25,419 nucleotides of DNA from an uncultured Bacilli bacterium (GTDB lineage: Bacteria; Bacillota_I; Bacilli_A; RF39; UBA660), in NCBI GenBank assembly GCA_934098445.1, contig CAKOOW010000016.1:1-25419 (forward strand). Direction: 5' to 3'. Under the pieces are notes generated by a model. The model saw only the letters and a program-made list of their open reading frames with translations. It was not told where the DNA came from and did not search any database. This document shows, one piece after another, positions 7,337-15,181 of this stretch. The first letter of the stretch is position 1. Each line of letters begins with the position of its first letter. Position numbers and translations under genes: made by a program.

Positions 7337-8542
7337 TTACACTACCTGGAAAATAAAGAATTTTAAATATTTAGTCTCATCAACTCCCATAAGTTCTGGA
7401 TGATCATAAGCCGCATAAGCTTTCTTAACTACTCTTAGATTAACTCCGGCTTTTAAAGAAGCAGCAAAGATAGCAGCCGTAAAATCTTCTTCGCTAGCAT
7501 AATGCGAGCAAGATGCCGTTACCAAATATCCTCCTCTTGGCAAAGCTTTCATTGCTAAATAATTTATTTCTTGATAACCTCTTAAAGCGCTTTTAACCGT
7601 ACTCTTAGATTTAGTAAAAGCCGGAGGATCTAAGATAATTAAATCATATTCTTTATTCTTACTATCAACTAAATTGCGTAAATAATCAAATAGATCAGCA
7701 CAACAAGTCTCAATCTCTAAGTTATTTAAAGCAAAATTCTTCTTCGCATCTTCGATAGCTTTTTGAGAAATATCTAACGCTACTACTTTTTTAGCTCCCC
7801 CTAAAGCCGCATTCATTGCAAAAGAGCCCGTATGCGTACAACAATCTAAAACCGTCATATCTTTTGCTAAGTTTCTTACTAATAAACGGTTATATTTTTG
7901 GTCTAAAAAGAACCCTGTCTTCTGTCCTTCTTTAAAATCTACTATATATTTAAGACCATTTTCAACTATCTTTGTTGTTGTTTCTTGACTTAAAACCGGT
8001 ACTCCTTCATACCAACCAACAAACTCTTCTAATCCTTCTTTTTCTCTTAAGTTAACATCACATCTTAAATAGATTCCCCTTACCGGAAAATACTCACTCA
8101 CTACTTCATATAAAGCCTTTAGAATCATATCTTTTCTTACATCTATTCCTAAAGATAATATCTGAACTACTAAACAATCATTAAACTTATCTACCGTTAA
8201 TCCTGGTAAAAAATCAGCTTCCCCATATACAATTCTAAAAGCATTTAAATCATTAGGCATTACTTTCATTCGGTAACTAAGAGCATACTTAATTCTTCTC
8301 TTAAAGAAATCATAATCGAATGTATCATTAGCATTCCTACTAATCAAACGTAAAGTAATTTTGGAATTATCATTATAAAAAGCACTTCCCAAAAACTTAT
8401 CTTTACTATTTCTAACGACTACAATATCTCCATTTTTAATGTCATCATCCCTCTTCGTAATATCACTTTGAAATATCCAAGGATGATTATTTAGAACTCT
8501 CTCTTCTGCCTTTTTATTTATATAAACATTTAACTTTTCCAT
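7337..8542 (-). CDS. rlmI: RlmI/RlmK-type 23S rRNA (cytosine-5) methyltransferase
   Basis: A SAM-dependent rRNA methyltransferase of the COG1092 RlmI family. An N-terminal PUA-like domain (KLNVYINKKAEERVLNNHPWIF onward, with GSAFYNDNSKITLRL) is followed by a linker domain and a Rossmann methyltransferase. The SAM motif is LDCCTHTGSFAMNAALGG, then VVALDIS, the catalytic-loop LDPPAFTKSK, and the TASCSHY motif with the conserved Cys. In E. coli RlmI makes m5C1962 of 23S rRNA. I choose the ATG at 8542 (401 residues) because family members begin right before the PUA domain. The reading frame continues to a GTG at 8575, but the predicted promoter's -10 occupies the only Shine-Dalgarno-like AGGA in front of that GTG. 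A possible start at 8575 would add 11 residues. It is the first gene of the operon with the SNF2 helicase. Confidence 0.9.
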   Translation of the reverse strand: MEKLNVYINKKAEERVLNNHPWIFQSDITKRDDDIKNGDIVVVRNSKDKFLGSAFYNDNSKITLRLISRNANDTFDYDFFKRRIKYALSYRMKVMPNDLNAFRIVYGEADFLPGLTVDKFNDCLVVQILSLGIDVRKDMILKALYEVVSEYFPVRGIYLRCDVNLREKEGLEEFVGWYEGVPVLSQETTTKIVENGLKYIVDFKEGQKTGFFLDQKYNRLLVRNLAKDMTVLDCCTHTGSFAMNAALGGAKKVVALDISQKAIEDAKKNFALNNLEIETCCADLFDYLRNLVDSKNKEYDLIILDPPAFTKSKSTVKSALRGYQEINYLAMKALPRGGYLVTASCSHYASEEDFTAAIFAASLKAGVNLRVVKKAYAAYDHPELMGVDETKYLKFFIFQVV

Positions 8543-8583
8543 CAAACCACTCTTTTCTAAAGATTCAAAATTCACATAAATTT

Positions 8584-8612
8584 ATCCTAACACAGGATAT
8601 TTTCTTTAGCAA
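8584..8612 (-). promoter_or_regulatory. Promoter of the rlmI-SNF2 operon, with palindrome on the -10
   Basis: On the minus strand TTGCTA (8612-8607), a 17-bp spacer and TAGGAT (8589-8584), preceded by TGTGT. A short palindrome, TATCCT-N5-AGGATA (8583-8599), is centred on the -10 upstream flank, which could be an operator or chance. Confidence 0.6.
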
Positions 8613-8621
8613 CCCCTAAAG

Positions 8622-8648
8622 AATAAGAAAAAGAAGCTTTTAAGCCTC
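8622..8648 (-). terminator. Terminator of the lipid-linked sugar operon
   Basis: Minus-strand GAGGCTT (8648-8642) pairs with AAGCTTC (8639-8633) with one G-U pair, followed by TTTTT. The stem contains the stop codon of the GT-C gene at 8640-8642. Confidence 0.75.
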
Positions 8649-10100
8649 TAATTTCTTAAAGATATAACACATCTCATCACTATAGATAAGTTCATAATCA
8701 GAACTAGCTTCTAAATAATAATGTAGAGTATGATTAACCGTCGTAATTAAATAATCAAAATTATACTTATCTAAAATCTCTTTAGGATCTTCATATAAAT
8801 CTTGAAGATTAACCGTATCTGGTAATAAATCCTTACTAAAGACATCACCTAATCCATAGCTAAATACCTTCACCTTATCTAAGGCATTTAAACTATCTAA
8901 CTTATATAATAAATACCCTCCTTGTGAATAATCATTATATAATCTCTTCGGTTCTAAAGAAACTAACTTTTCCACTGCCTTATCACTATAAAAACCATCA
9001 TTATCTATAAGACCAGTATTTCTTAAACTCTTCACTTGTTTATACCCTACAAAGATAGTTCCTACTACCAAAATACAACAAGATAAGTAATAAATAGGTT
9101 TCTCTATTCTTTTAAAAGGATTTTCTAATGCTGCATAAATATCATCTGTCACAAAGAAATACTTACCCACATTCCAGCAAGAATAAATCCCATACATTCC
9201 AATAAATCTCTGACTCTTTAAAGCCATAAATAAAAACATTAATTGAAACCCTATCTCATGTAATTTCATATCCTTCTTCCCTAAAATCATATTAAATAAA
9301 GGAAATGCTATTATAATAAAGATATAAAGTCCTAAGAAATTATGGAAACTAGGACTATTCCATTCCAAGATATAACTAGTCATCGAATCATCTAACATAT
9401 TAGTAAAAGGATACAATAACATCTTTGGACCAAACGGATTTAAGCAAGAAGCTATAATCGTTAAGACTAAAACAATCCCTAAAGTCTTAATCTTTTTCTT
9501 ATCTAACTTAAAAGTATTCCATCTATTAGGTTTAAACTTAAATACCTTAACAAAGATATCACACATAAAAACACCAATAATAAATAAATAAATTAAACTA
9601 CTAGAACCCCCATGAAAATTAACCCATAAAATTTGTAAGATAGGTAACGTATAAATTAACTTCTTAGCCCAAGTCTCATCATCTAAATAACTAAATAAAA
9701 CATAAACCAGATAAGCTAAAAAGACTAAACTAACAATATAAGGACGAGGCCCCGTCACTTTAAAAAACACCGTCATCAAAAGAAAATAACATAATTTAAA
9801 ATCCAAAAGTTTTTTAAATTTAACCCTCAACATCTTAGCCATTAAAATGTAAAGAAGAAGAAAGATTCCTAACATAACAAGAAGACAGCCCAAGTGACCA
9901 GCTTTATACATAATAAGTTCATTTAACCATTCATGAGCAACCCAAGCTTTACCACTTACCCACGAAAAAAGTTCTGTATTAGGAATCATATGATTATTAT
10001 TTATCCATTTACCAACCACAATATGCCAAAAATAATCATTATCAGTTATAGGCTCCAAAGCCATAAATAACCCTAGTAAAATACAAACAATAATCCCCAT
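8640..10100 (-). CDS. GT-C-like polytopic glycosyltransferase (predicted)
   Basis: A 486-residue membrane protein with about ten hydrophobic segments up to residue 355, then a C-terminal soluble domain (about 370-486). After the first helix there is an acidic, aromatic extracellular loop TDNDYFWHIVVGKWI (D20, D22, H26) followed by FSWVSGKAWVAHEWLNE. An acidic pair at this position is the hallmark of GT-C enzymes, which use polyprenyl-phosphate sugars on the outer face of the membrane. The gene lies 2 bases after the GtrB/CsbB-like gene and in one operon with gtrA and galE. That is the arrangement expected for the transferase that takes sugar from undecaprenyl phosphate and puts it on an extracellular polymer, as YfhO (with CsbB) or the Gtr acceptor-specific enzymes do. 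No clear similarity to YfhO is visible, so the assignment rests on topology and context. The acceptor is unknown; teichoic acid is most likely. Confidence 0.65.
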   Translation of the reverse strand: MGIIVCILLGLFMALEPITDNDYFWHIVVGKWINNNHMIPNTELFSWVSGKAWVAHEWLNELIMYKAGHLGCLLVMLGIFLLLYILMAKMLRVKFKKLLDFKLCYFLLMTVFFKVTGPRPYIVSLVFLAYLVYVLFSYLDDETWAKKLIYTLPILQILWVNFHGGSSSLIYLFIIGVFMCDIFVKVFKFKPNRWNTFKLDKKKIKTLGIVLVLTIIASCLNPFGPKMLLYPFTNMLDDSMTSYILEWNSPSFHNFLGLYIFIIIAFPLFNMILGKKDMKLHEIGFQLMFLFMALKSQRFIGMYGIYSCWNVGKYFFVTDDIYAALENPFKRIEKPIYYLSCCILVVGTIFVGYKQVKSLRNTGLIDNDGFYSDKAVEKLVSLEPKRLYNDYSQGGYLLYKLDSLNALDKVKVFSYGLGDVFSKDLLPDTVNLQDLYEDPKEILDKYNFDYLITTVNHTLHYYLEASSDYELIYSDEMCYIFKKLEA

Positions 10101-10102
10101 AA

Positions 10103-11053
10103 CTATTTATCCTCTCTAGTCTTTTCCGTTTCTTTAACAATATAAATAGGACGCTTCTTAGTCTCTAAATAAGTTTTAGCTAAATACTCCCCAATAATAC
10201 CCGTACAGAAAAGATTAATACCCCCAACAAAGAAGATAATACAAGCTAAACTTGGCCAACCAGCCACCGGATCTGACCAAATAATAGTCCTGATGATGAT
10301 GATGATTATCATCACAAAAGCAATTAAACAAAAAATTAAGCCAATAAAAGCTGCAAATAATAAAGGTTCTGTCGAGAAGCCAACGATACCATCTACTGCA
10401 TAAGAAAATAATTTCCAAAAATTCCACTTGGTAGTTCCCGCACTTCTCTCTTGATTTTCAAATTCAATCCATTTAGTATCAAAACCCACAAAAGAAAACA
10501 ACCCTTTAGAATAACGATTATATTCCTTTAAAGATAAAATAGCATCAACCATCTGTCTAGTCATCAAACGATAATCACGAGCCCCCGCTACCATTTCAGT
10601 TTTTGAGATATGCCCAATAATATCATAAAACCATTTTGTAAATAATTTTCTTAAAGGCGAGTACCCATTTCTAGAAGTCGATTTCGTAGCTACACAATCA
10701 TAACCTTCTTCGGTAATTCCTTTGTACATTTTTTCTAAAAGCTCTGGGGGATCTTGTAAATCTACATCCATCGTTGTTACAAAATCACCCTTAGCAGCCT
10801 CTAATCCCGCATACATACCCGCTTCTTTACCAAAATTTCTCGAAAAAGATACATAACGAATTCTCTTATCTTTCTTAGCTAAATCACGCATTATTGCTAA
10901 ACTTTTATCTTTTGACCCATCATTTACAAAGATGATTTCAAAAAGGACATAATCCATCTTTGCCATCTGCTTAGTCATTGCCTCATAATATAAAGGAATG
11001 GCCTCCTCTTCATTATAACAAGGCACCACTATTGAAATTAATTTCTTTTCCAT
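10103..11053 (-). CDS. GtrB/CsbB-like undecaprenyl-phosphate glycosyltransferase
   Basis: A 316-residue GT2 enzyme with the architecture of GtrB, CsbB and YkcC. The GT-A domain starts at SIVVPCYNEEEAI (7-19), has VNDGSKDKS (43-51), and the metal-binding DVDLQDPPE (96-104). A long amphipathic region leads to two transmembrane helices in the C-terminal third (about 230-260 and 267-290), ending in YLETKKRPIYIVKE, the standard ending of this family. It should transfer glucose, galactose or N-acetylglucosamine from the UDP sugar to undecaprenyl phosphate on the cytoplasmic face. galE in the same operon favours glucose or galactose. It is 23 bases after the HTH gene and 2 bases before the GT-C gene. 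The first transmembrane helix contains a run of six Ile encoded by a GAT microsatellite (separate entry). Confidence 0.9.
   Translation of the reverse strand: MEKKLISIVVPCYNEEEAIPLYYEAMTKQMAKMDYVLFEIIFVNDGSKDKSLAIMRDLAKKDKRIRYVSFSRNFGKEAGMYAGLEAAKGDFVTTMDVDLQDPPELLEKMYKGITEEGYDCVATKSTSRNGYSPLRKLFTKWFYDIIGHISKTEMVAGARDYRLMTRQMVDAILSLKEYNRYSKGLFSFVGFDTKWIEFENQERSAGTTKWNFWKLFSYAVDGIVGFSTEPLLFAAFIGLIFCLIAFVMIIIIIIRTIIWSDPVAGWPSLACIIFFVGGINLFCTGIIGEYLAKTYLETKKRPIYIVKETEKTREDK
10292..10313. repeat. Trinucleotide (GAT)5 microsatellite inside the GtrB-like gene
   Basis: Five GAT units (10292-10306), followed by TATCATC, so that GATGAT-T-ATCATC (10301-10313) is also a perfect palindrome. On the coding strand it reads as ATC codons for the Ile run of transmembrane helix 1. 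Slippage would change the length by whole codons only. Confidence 0.7.
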
Positions 11054-11076
11054 AACTTCTCTCTTTCTTCTAGTAT

Positions 11077-11520
11077 CTAGAATTTACTTTGCACAATATT
11101 AACGATATCAATAATCAAAAACATAATAATTATTATAGAGAAAATAATTAACCAAGAAGTCGAAGTAATGTTATTAACTGCTAAAGTTACATCCATAATA
11201 CATAAGCAAATACAAATCAAAATAGCCCCAACAATTCCTACTATATCGCCCACTTTATGAAGTTTTCTTCTTCTAGCTCTATTCTCTAAGTAGCTTCTAT
11301 ACATTAACTTGTTATTTTTACTAAACATTAACTCTTCAACTGTTGTATCTAAATTAAGAGCTATTAAACTAATTAACTCTAAGGGAAAATCTTTATTTCC
11401 TCGTAAATAAGCCTTAAATTCTTTCGGTTTCATACATAACTTCTCAGCAAATTTATCAATATCCAATCCTAAAAAATGAATTCTATCTTCCACTGCCAAA
11501 CCAATTTTCTTATTATTCAT
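11077..11520 (-). CDS. Membrane-anchored XRE-like HTH protein
   Basis: A 147-residue protein with an N-terminal helix-turn-helix fold of the XRE/Cro type. Residues 9-65 follow the family pattern, with FAEKLCMKPKEFKAYLRGNKDFPLE as the core and ALNLDTTVEELMF as the last helix. A very basic segment (RARRRKLHK, 81-89) precedes two transmembrane helices (about 91-113 and 122-144) and a short tail, so the HTH domain would be cytoplasmic and tethered to the membrane. The recognition helix is poorly polar, and the domain could be a protein-protein module that no longer binds DNA. It lies between galE and the GtrB-like gene with gaps of 22 and 23 bases, so it is part of the glycosylation operon. It might sense membrane or lipid-carrier status and regulate the operon. 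I recognise the domain combination but no named family. Confidence 0.75.
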   Translation of the reverse strand: MNNKKIGLAVEDRIHFLGLDIDKFAEKLCMKPKEFKAYLRGNKDFPLELISLIALNLDTTVEELMFSKNNKLMYRSYLENRARRRKLHKVGDIVGIVGAILICICLCIMDVTLAVNNITSTSWLIIFSIIIIMFLIIDIVNIVQSKF

Positions 11521-11542
11521 AATTACCTTTTATTCCTTCTTT

Positions 11543-12547
11543 TTATATATTCTTATGTTCATAATTCCAAGCACTACGAACCATATCTTCTAAAGTCTTT
11601 TCACAAGTAAACCCTAACTCTTCACGAGCTTTAGTAGGATCACTATAACATGTGGCAATATCTCCCGGTCTACGCGATACAATCTTATAAGGAACATCAA
11701 CCTTATTTACTCTTTTAAAAGTTTCCACCATCTCTAAAACACTTACGCCTTTACCCATTCCAAGATTATAGATAAACAAACCACTACGTTCTTTTTCTAA
11801 TTTCTTTAGAGCTAAAACGTGACCACGAGCTAAATCCATAACATGAATATAATCACGAACCCCCGTCCCATCTAAAGTATCATAATCATCACCATAAATG
11901 CTTAAATGGTCTAACTTTTTACTAGCTACCCGGCAAATATAAGGCATTAGATTAGCCGGAATCCCGTTAGGATTTTCTCCTAATAACCCCGAATCATGAG
12001 CCCCAATAGGATTAAAATATCTTAAAATACAGAAATCATTAGTCTTATCCGCCTTATAAGTATCTTTAAGAATTTGTTCTACAAACAACTTACTAGTCCC
12101 ATAAGGATTAGTAGTCCCTCCCGTCTTACAATCTTCCGTAATAGGAACAACCTCGGGATCCCCATATACAGTTGCTGATGAAGAGAAAACCAAATTTTTG
12201 ACATCATACTCTTTCATAGCTTTAAGTAAATTTAATACTGAAGAAACATTGTTCATATAATACTCAATAGGTTTACTAACTGACTCCCCAACCGCCTTGT
12301 AGGCCGCAAAATCAATAACACTCGTAATCTTATTTTCACTAAAAATTCTTCTTAAAATCTCGATATTTTGCATATCCCCTTCATAGAATGTTATCTCTTC
12401 ATTGGTAATCATAAAGATTCTATCTAAAACATCTTTCTTACTATTAGAAAAATTATCTAAACCGACTACCTCATAACCAGCTTTTATTAATTCAACACAA
12501 GTATGACTGCCAATATAACCACAACATCCTGTTACCAAAACTTTCAT
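11543..12547 (-). CDS. galE: UDP-glucose 4-epimerase
   Basis: A 334-residue short-chain dehydrogenase/reductase of the GalE type interconverting UDP-glucose and UDP-galactose, with NAD bound at the N-terminal GCCGYIGSH (G7, G10, G13). The catalytic set is present: SSSATVYG (S123/S124 region) and YGTSK (Y149, K153). The later NPIGAHDSGLLGE, DGTGVRDYIHV and YNLGMGKGVSVLEM blocks are typical of true GalE enzymes. Its ATG shares one base with the stop codon of gtrA (TAATG), so translation is coupled. In this operon it most likely provides the sugar nucleotide for loading onto undecaprenyl phosphate. Confidence 0.95.
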   Translation of the reverse strand: MKVLVTGCCGYIGSHTCVELIKAGYEVVGLDNFSNSKKDVLDRIFMITNEEITFYEGDMQNIEILRRIFSENKITSVIDFAAYKAVGESVSKPIEYYMNNVSSVLNLLKAMKEYDVKNLVFSSSATVYGDPEVVPITEDCKTGGTTNPYGTSKLFVEQILKDTYKADKTNDFCILRYFNPIGAHDSGLLGENPNGIPANLMPYICRVASKKLDHLSIYGDDYDTLDGTGVRDYIHVMDLARGHVLALKKLEKERSGLFIYNLGMGKGVSVLEMVETFKRVNKVDVPYKIVSRRPGDIATCYSDPTKAREELGFTCEKTLEDMVRSAWNYEHKNI

Positions 12548-12966
12548 TAATTTTCCTTCTTTCTAAAGACAAATACCTTACTTAATACATAGTTGCCAAC
12601 AATTACTAAGATTTGACTAATAAGCTTCATAATCTTATCATTGCCATGCAAAATAGTAACTCCAAGTCCCATAATAGCCATATCTAATAGTAAAGTAGTA
12701 ACCCTAGCTCCAACAAATGAAGTAAATTCTTTTATCTTATTAGTATTTTTAGATTCAAAAACATATTTTCTATTAGTAAAATAAGCAAATAAGACTCCTG
12801 CAATCCAAGAAATAACATTAGCGACTTGAAGCATTAAAGCATCATCCGGATTAATTATTGTAAAGGTAAGACCATAATAAACAAGCAAACTTATCACCGT
12901 CGTTAAGACTCCAAATATCAAATAATTAATGATTTCTTTATACTTTTCATAAACACTTTTTATCAT
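12547..12966 (-). CDS. GtrA/GtcA-family polyprenyl-linked sugar flippase
   Basis: A 139-residue GtrA-family protein with four transmembrane helices. It has the family hallmarks: YLIFGVLTTVISLLVYYGL in helix 1, a FAYFTNRKYVFES turn after helix 2 (the conserved N-R-K-x-V-F), and a final VGNYVLSKVFVFRKK. GtrA/GtcA proteins are thought to flip undecaprenyl-phosphate sugars to the outer face; GtcA is needed for teichoic-acid glycosylation in Listeria and Bacillus. I start it at the ATG at 12966, because GAGG lies 6 bases upstream; the longer frame would begin with a TTG upstream of that site. It is the first gene of the five-gene lipid-linked sugar operon and overlaps galE by one base. Confidence 0.9.
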   Translation of the reverse strand: MIKSVYEKYKEIINYLIFGVLTTVISLLVYYGLTFTIINPDDALMLQVANVISWIAGVLFAYFTNRKYVFESKNTNKIKEFTSFVGARVTTLLLDMAIMGLGVTILHGNDKIMKLISQILVIVGNYVLSKVFVFRKKEN

Positions 12967-13055
12967 AACAAACCTCGATATCAATATATCACAGTTTCTT
13001 AATATTTACTAGGAAATTCCGTATATTTCTTGCAATTTTTTCGCGTTTAATTTAT

Positions 13056-13084
13056 AATCTATATCCATAAGATATACTAGTCAA
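13056..13084 (-). promoter_or_regulatory. Promoter of the gtrA-galE-HTH-gtrB-GT-C operon
   Basis: On the minus strand TTGACT (13084-13079), a 17-bp spacer and TAGATT (13061-13056). The predicted start near 13049 gives a leader of about 80 bases, longer than elsewhere in the window. I see only a small GATAT/ATATC hairpin beside the ribosome binding site in it. Confidence 0.55.
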
Positions 13085-13147
13085 ATAGATTATTTTCATT
13101 ATTTATATATAGTCTTTTTAGAACTATCATCATTTGATTTTATAATC

Positions 13148-13182
13148 AAAAAAAGTATGTAAACTTTTTTAAATTTACACAC
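13148..13182 (-). terminator. Terminator of the UgtP-transketolase operon
   Basis: Minus-strand GTGTGTAAA (13182-13174) pairs with TTTACATAC (13163-13155), 9 bp with one G-U pair, followed by seven T. Confidence 0.85.
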
Positions 13183-13197
13183 CGCTTATAAGAATTT

Positions 13198-15168
13198 TTA
13201 TTTCTTTAATAACTCTTTTATCTTCTTCTTAATTGTTTCTTTATCGAACCCTAAAGCCTTACTAGCATCACTGCTACTGCCACTTGGCATAACCTCATCA
13301 AGACCAATAATATTTTCATACTTCGTATAACGACACCAAACATCTTTACTACTAGCCTCAATAACAATAACTTCCCCGGTAAGTAATTTATTTTTTTCTT
13401 CCCGACTCATCTTATCGAAGAAAGTTTTACAAGGTACAGATACTACTCTTAAATCAATACCCTCCCCAGAAAGTTCTTCAGCTACTACTAAAGATAACGT
13501 TATATCAAAACCACTACTAATAATAGTTCCTGATAGTTTTTTAGCTTCTCTAATAATATAAGCTCCCTTTTTAACCTCACTAGCCTTTGTCCCCTTTAAG
13601 ATATGAGTTATCTCATTACTTAATACTAAACAAGCCGGTTGTTTTAATTCTAAAATACTACTCCAAGAACCAATAATCTCATTAATATCACTTGGACGAT
13701 AAACCGTAATTCCGGGAATACTTCTTAAAATATTTAAGACTTCAAAGCTTGACTGAACCTCACCATTTCTTGACTCATTAAAACCATCATGAGTAAAAAT
13801 ATACGTAACTGGAAGTCCCATTAAGCCACTCATCTTAATACCATCTAATTCGGAATAAGCATATCTTAAATAAGTAGCTCCAAAAGTTCTAAAACCATAA
13901 GTAGCCATACCACTTAAAATACCACTCATCGCTCCTTCTCTAACTCCAAAAGAAATATTACGTCCTAAATAATTTTTTGCTGTAAAATAAGCCTCTTTAT
14001 TAAGATTAACTCGGCAACTACTAGCCATATCACTAGCGCCCCCTAAAAAGTAAGGTATCTTATCAGCAATAATATTCATAATCTTATTATTAGACTCGGT
14101 CATTTCTTCTTGATAAGAATTTTGAATCTTAAAAGCATCTCCATTAAGACTATAAGAAATATCCTTACTATCCGCAAATGCTACTAACTTTTTAATCTCT
14201 TCATTAGGATACTTAGCCATTGCCTCATGATACTCACTCCATAACTGATAAGATTTACTTACTCTTTTATTTATATCTTTTCGATACTTCTCTAAGATTT
14301 TCTCATCAACATTAAACTTCTCCGTACTAAAACCATACTTTCTCTTAATATTTTCTAAATCATCTTTCGTTAAAGCATGATCATGGACTATATTAGTATT
14401 TTGATTAAATGAATCTTTCCCAATAACTGTCTTTATCTCAATGAAACTTGGCTTATTTAAGACTCTCTTTGCTCTTTTAATAGCTTTATCAATCTTATCT
14501 ACCGATGAACCTTCAGATACATAATCAGTCTGCCATCCTAAAGAAGAAAACTTCTTCAAAATATCATCAGTACTTGATTTATCTAAAGAATTATCCATCG
14601 TCATTCCATTAGAATCATATAAGACAATTAAATTTCCCAGATTATATAATCCTGCTAAAGAAGCCGCTTCCATCAAAATACCCGACTCAATATCCCCATC
14701 ACTTACTAGACAATAAATATAATGATTAATTAGTTTTTGATTTTTTACATATTTACTTAAAAGACTTTGATAATACTTTTCCCCCATAGCCATACCAACA
14801 GCGCCACTAAAACCATAACCAGCTGGTCCCGTCGTAAAATCTATACCCTTAGTCTTTACCATATTACTAAGAAGAGGACTCTTACTATTAAACTTACCAA
14901 AATCTTTTAAATCTTCTAAAGTTAAGTCATATCCCGCCATATACATATTAGCATACACTAACCCCGCAGCATGAGCAGCACTTAAAACTAAGCGATCACG
15001 ATTTAACCAATCTGGTACGGAAGGCATAATATTAAGTTCTTTAGTAAACAAGGTATAAATGATACTACTAGCTCCCAAACTAATCCCCGGATACCCATTT
15101 TTACAAGCATCAATCATATCTAAGCTTAAAATCTTTAGTATATTTATATATTTCTTTGACTCATCCAT
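13198..15168 (-). CDS. tkt: Divergent transketolase-family thiamine-diphosphate enzyme
   Basis: A single-chain, 656-residue transketolase: N-terminal ThDP-binding domain (1-270), pyrimidine domain (355-520) and C-terminal domain (535-656). Conserved elements are WLNRDRLVLSAAH (H66), FTTGPAGYG (111-119), the cofactor/Mg loop at 156-187 (SDGD ... SNG, D157 and N187), FGVREGAMSG with the catalytic Glu at 411, and FTHDGF (H460). Several hallmark positions differ from ordinary transketolases. The conserved SGHPG is NGYPG (His to Tyr at 26), the GDG of the cofactor motif is SDG, and the GEDGPTHQP stretch after THD is replaced by NESRNGEVQSSFE. It should bind ThDP, but substrate handling is probably changed. 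It lies 13 bases after the UgtP-like gene in a two-gene operon. It may be the only transketolase of a reduced genome or a specialised paralogue. Confidence 0.85.
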   Translation of the reverse strand: MDESKKYINILKILSLDMIDACKNGYPGISLGASSIIYTLFTKELNIMPSVPDWLNRDRLVLSAAHAAGLVYANMYMAGYDLTLEDLKDFGKFNSKSPLLSNMVKTKGIDFTTGPAGYGFSGAVGMAMGEKYYQSLLSKYVKNQKLINHYIYCLVSDGDIESGILMEAASLAGLYNLGNLIVLYDSNGMTMDNSLDKSSTDDILKKFSSLGWQTDYVSEGSSVDKIDKAIKRAKRVLNKPSFIEIKTVIGKDSFNQNTNIVHDHALTKDDLENIKRKYGFSTEKFNVDEKILEKYRKDINKRVSKSYQLWSEYHEAMAKYPNEEIKKLVAFADSKDISYSLNGDAFKIQNSYQEEMTESNNKIMNIIADKIPYFLGGASDMASSCRVNLNKEAYFTAKNYLGRNISFGVREGAMSGILSGMATYGFRTFGATYLRYAYSELDGIKMSGLMGLPVTYIFTHDGFNESRNGEVQSSFEVLNILRSIPGITVYRPSDINEIIGSWSSILELKQPACLVLSNEITHILKGTKASEVKKGAYIIREAKKLSGTIISSGFDITLSLVVAEELSGEGIDLRVVSVPCKTFFDKMSREEKNKLLTGEVIVIEASSKDVWCRYTKYENIIGLDEVMPSGSSSDASKALGFDKETIKKKIKELLKK

Positions 15169-15181
15169 CTTAATCTTCCTC

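Noticed and set aside
8573..8577. ATGTGA start-stop in front of rlmI as a regulatory mini-ORF
   Set aside because: It lies at the predicted transcription start, so it would have no ribosome binding site.
10215..10427. Minus-strand frame with a run of six His
   Set aside because: It is the shifted frame of the GtrB-like gene over the GAT repeat and has no ribosome binding site.
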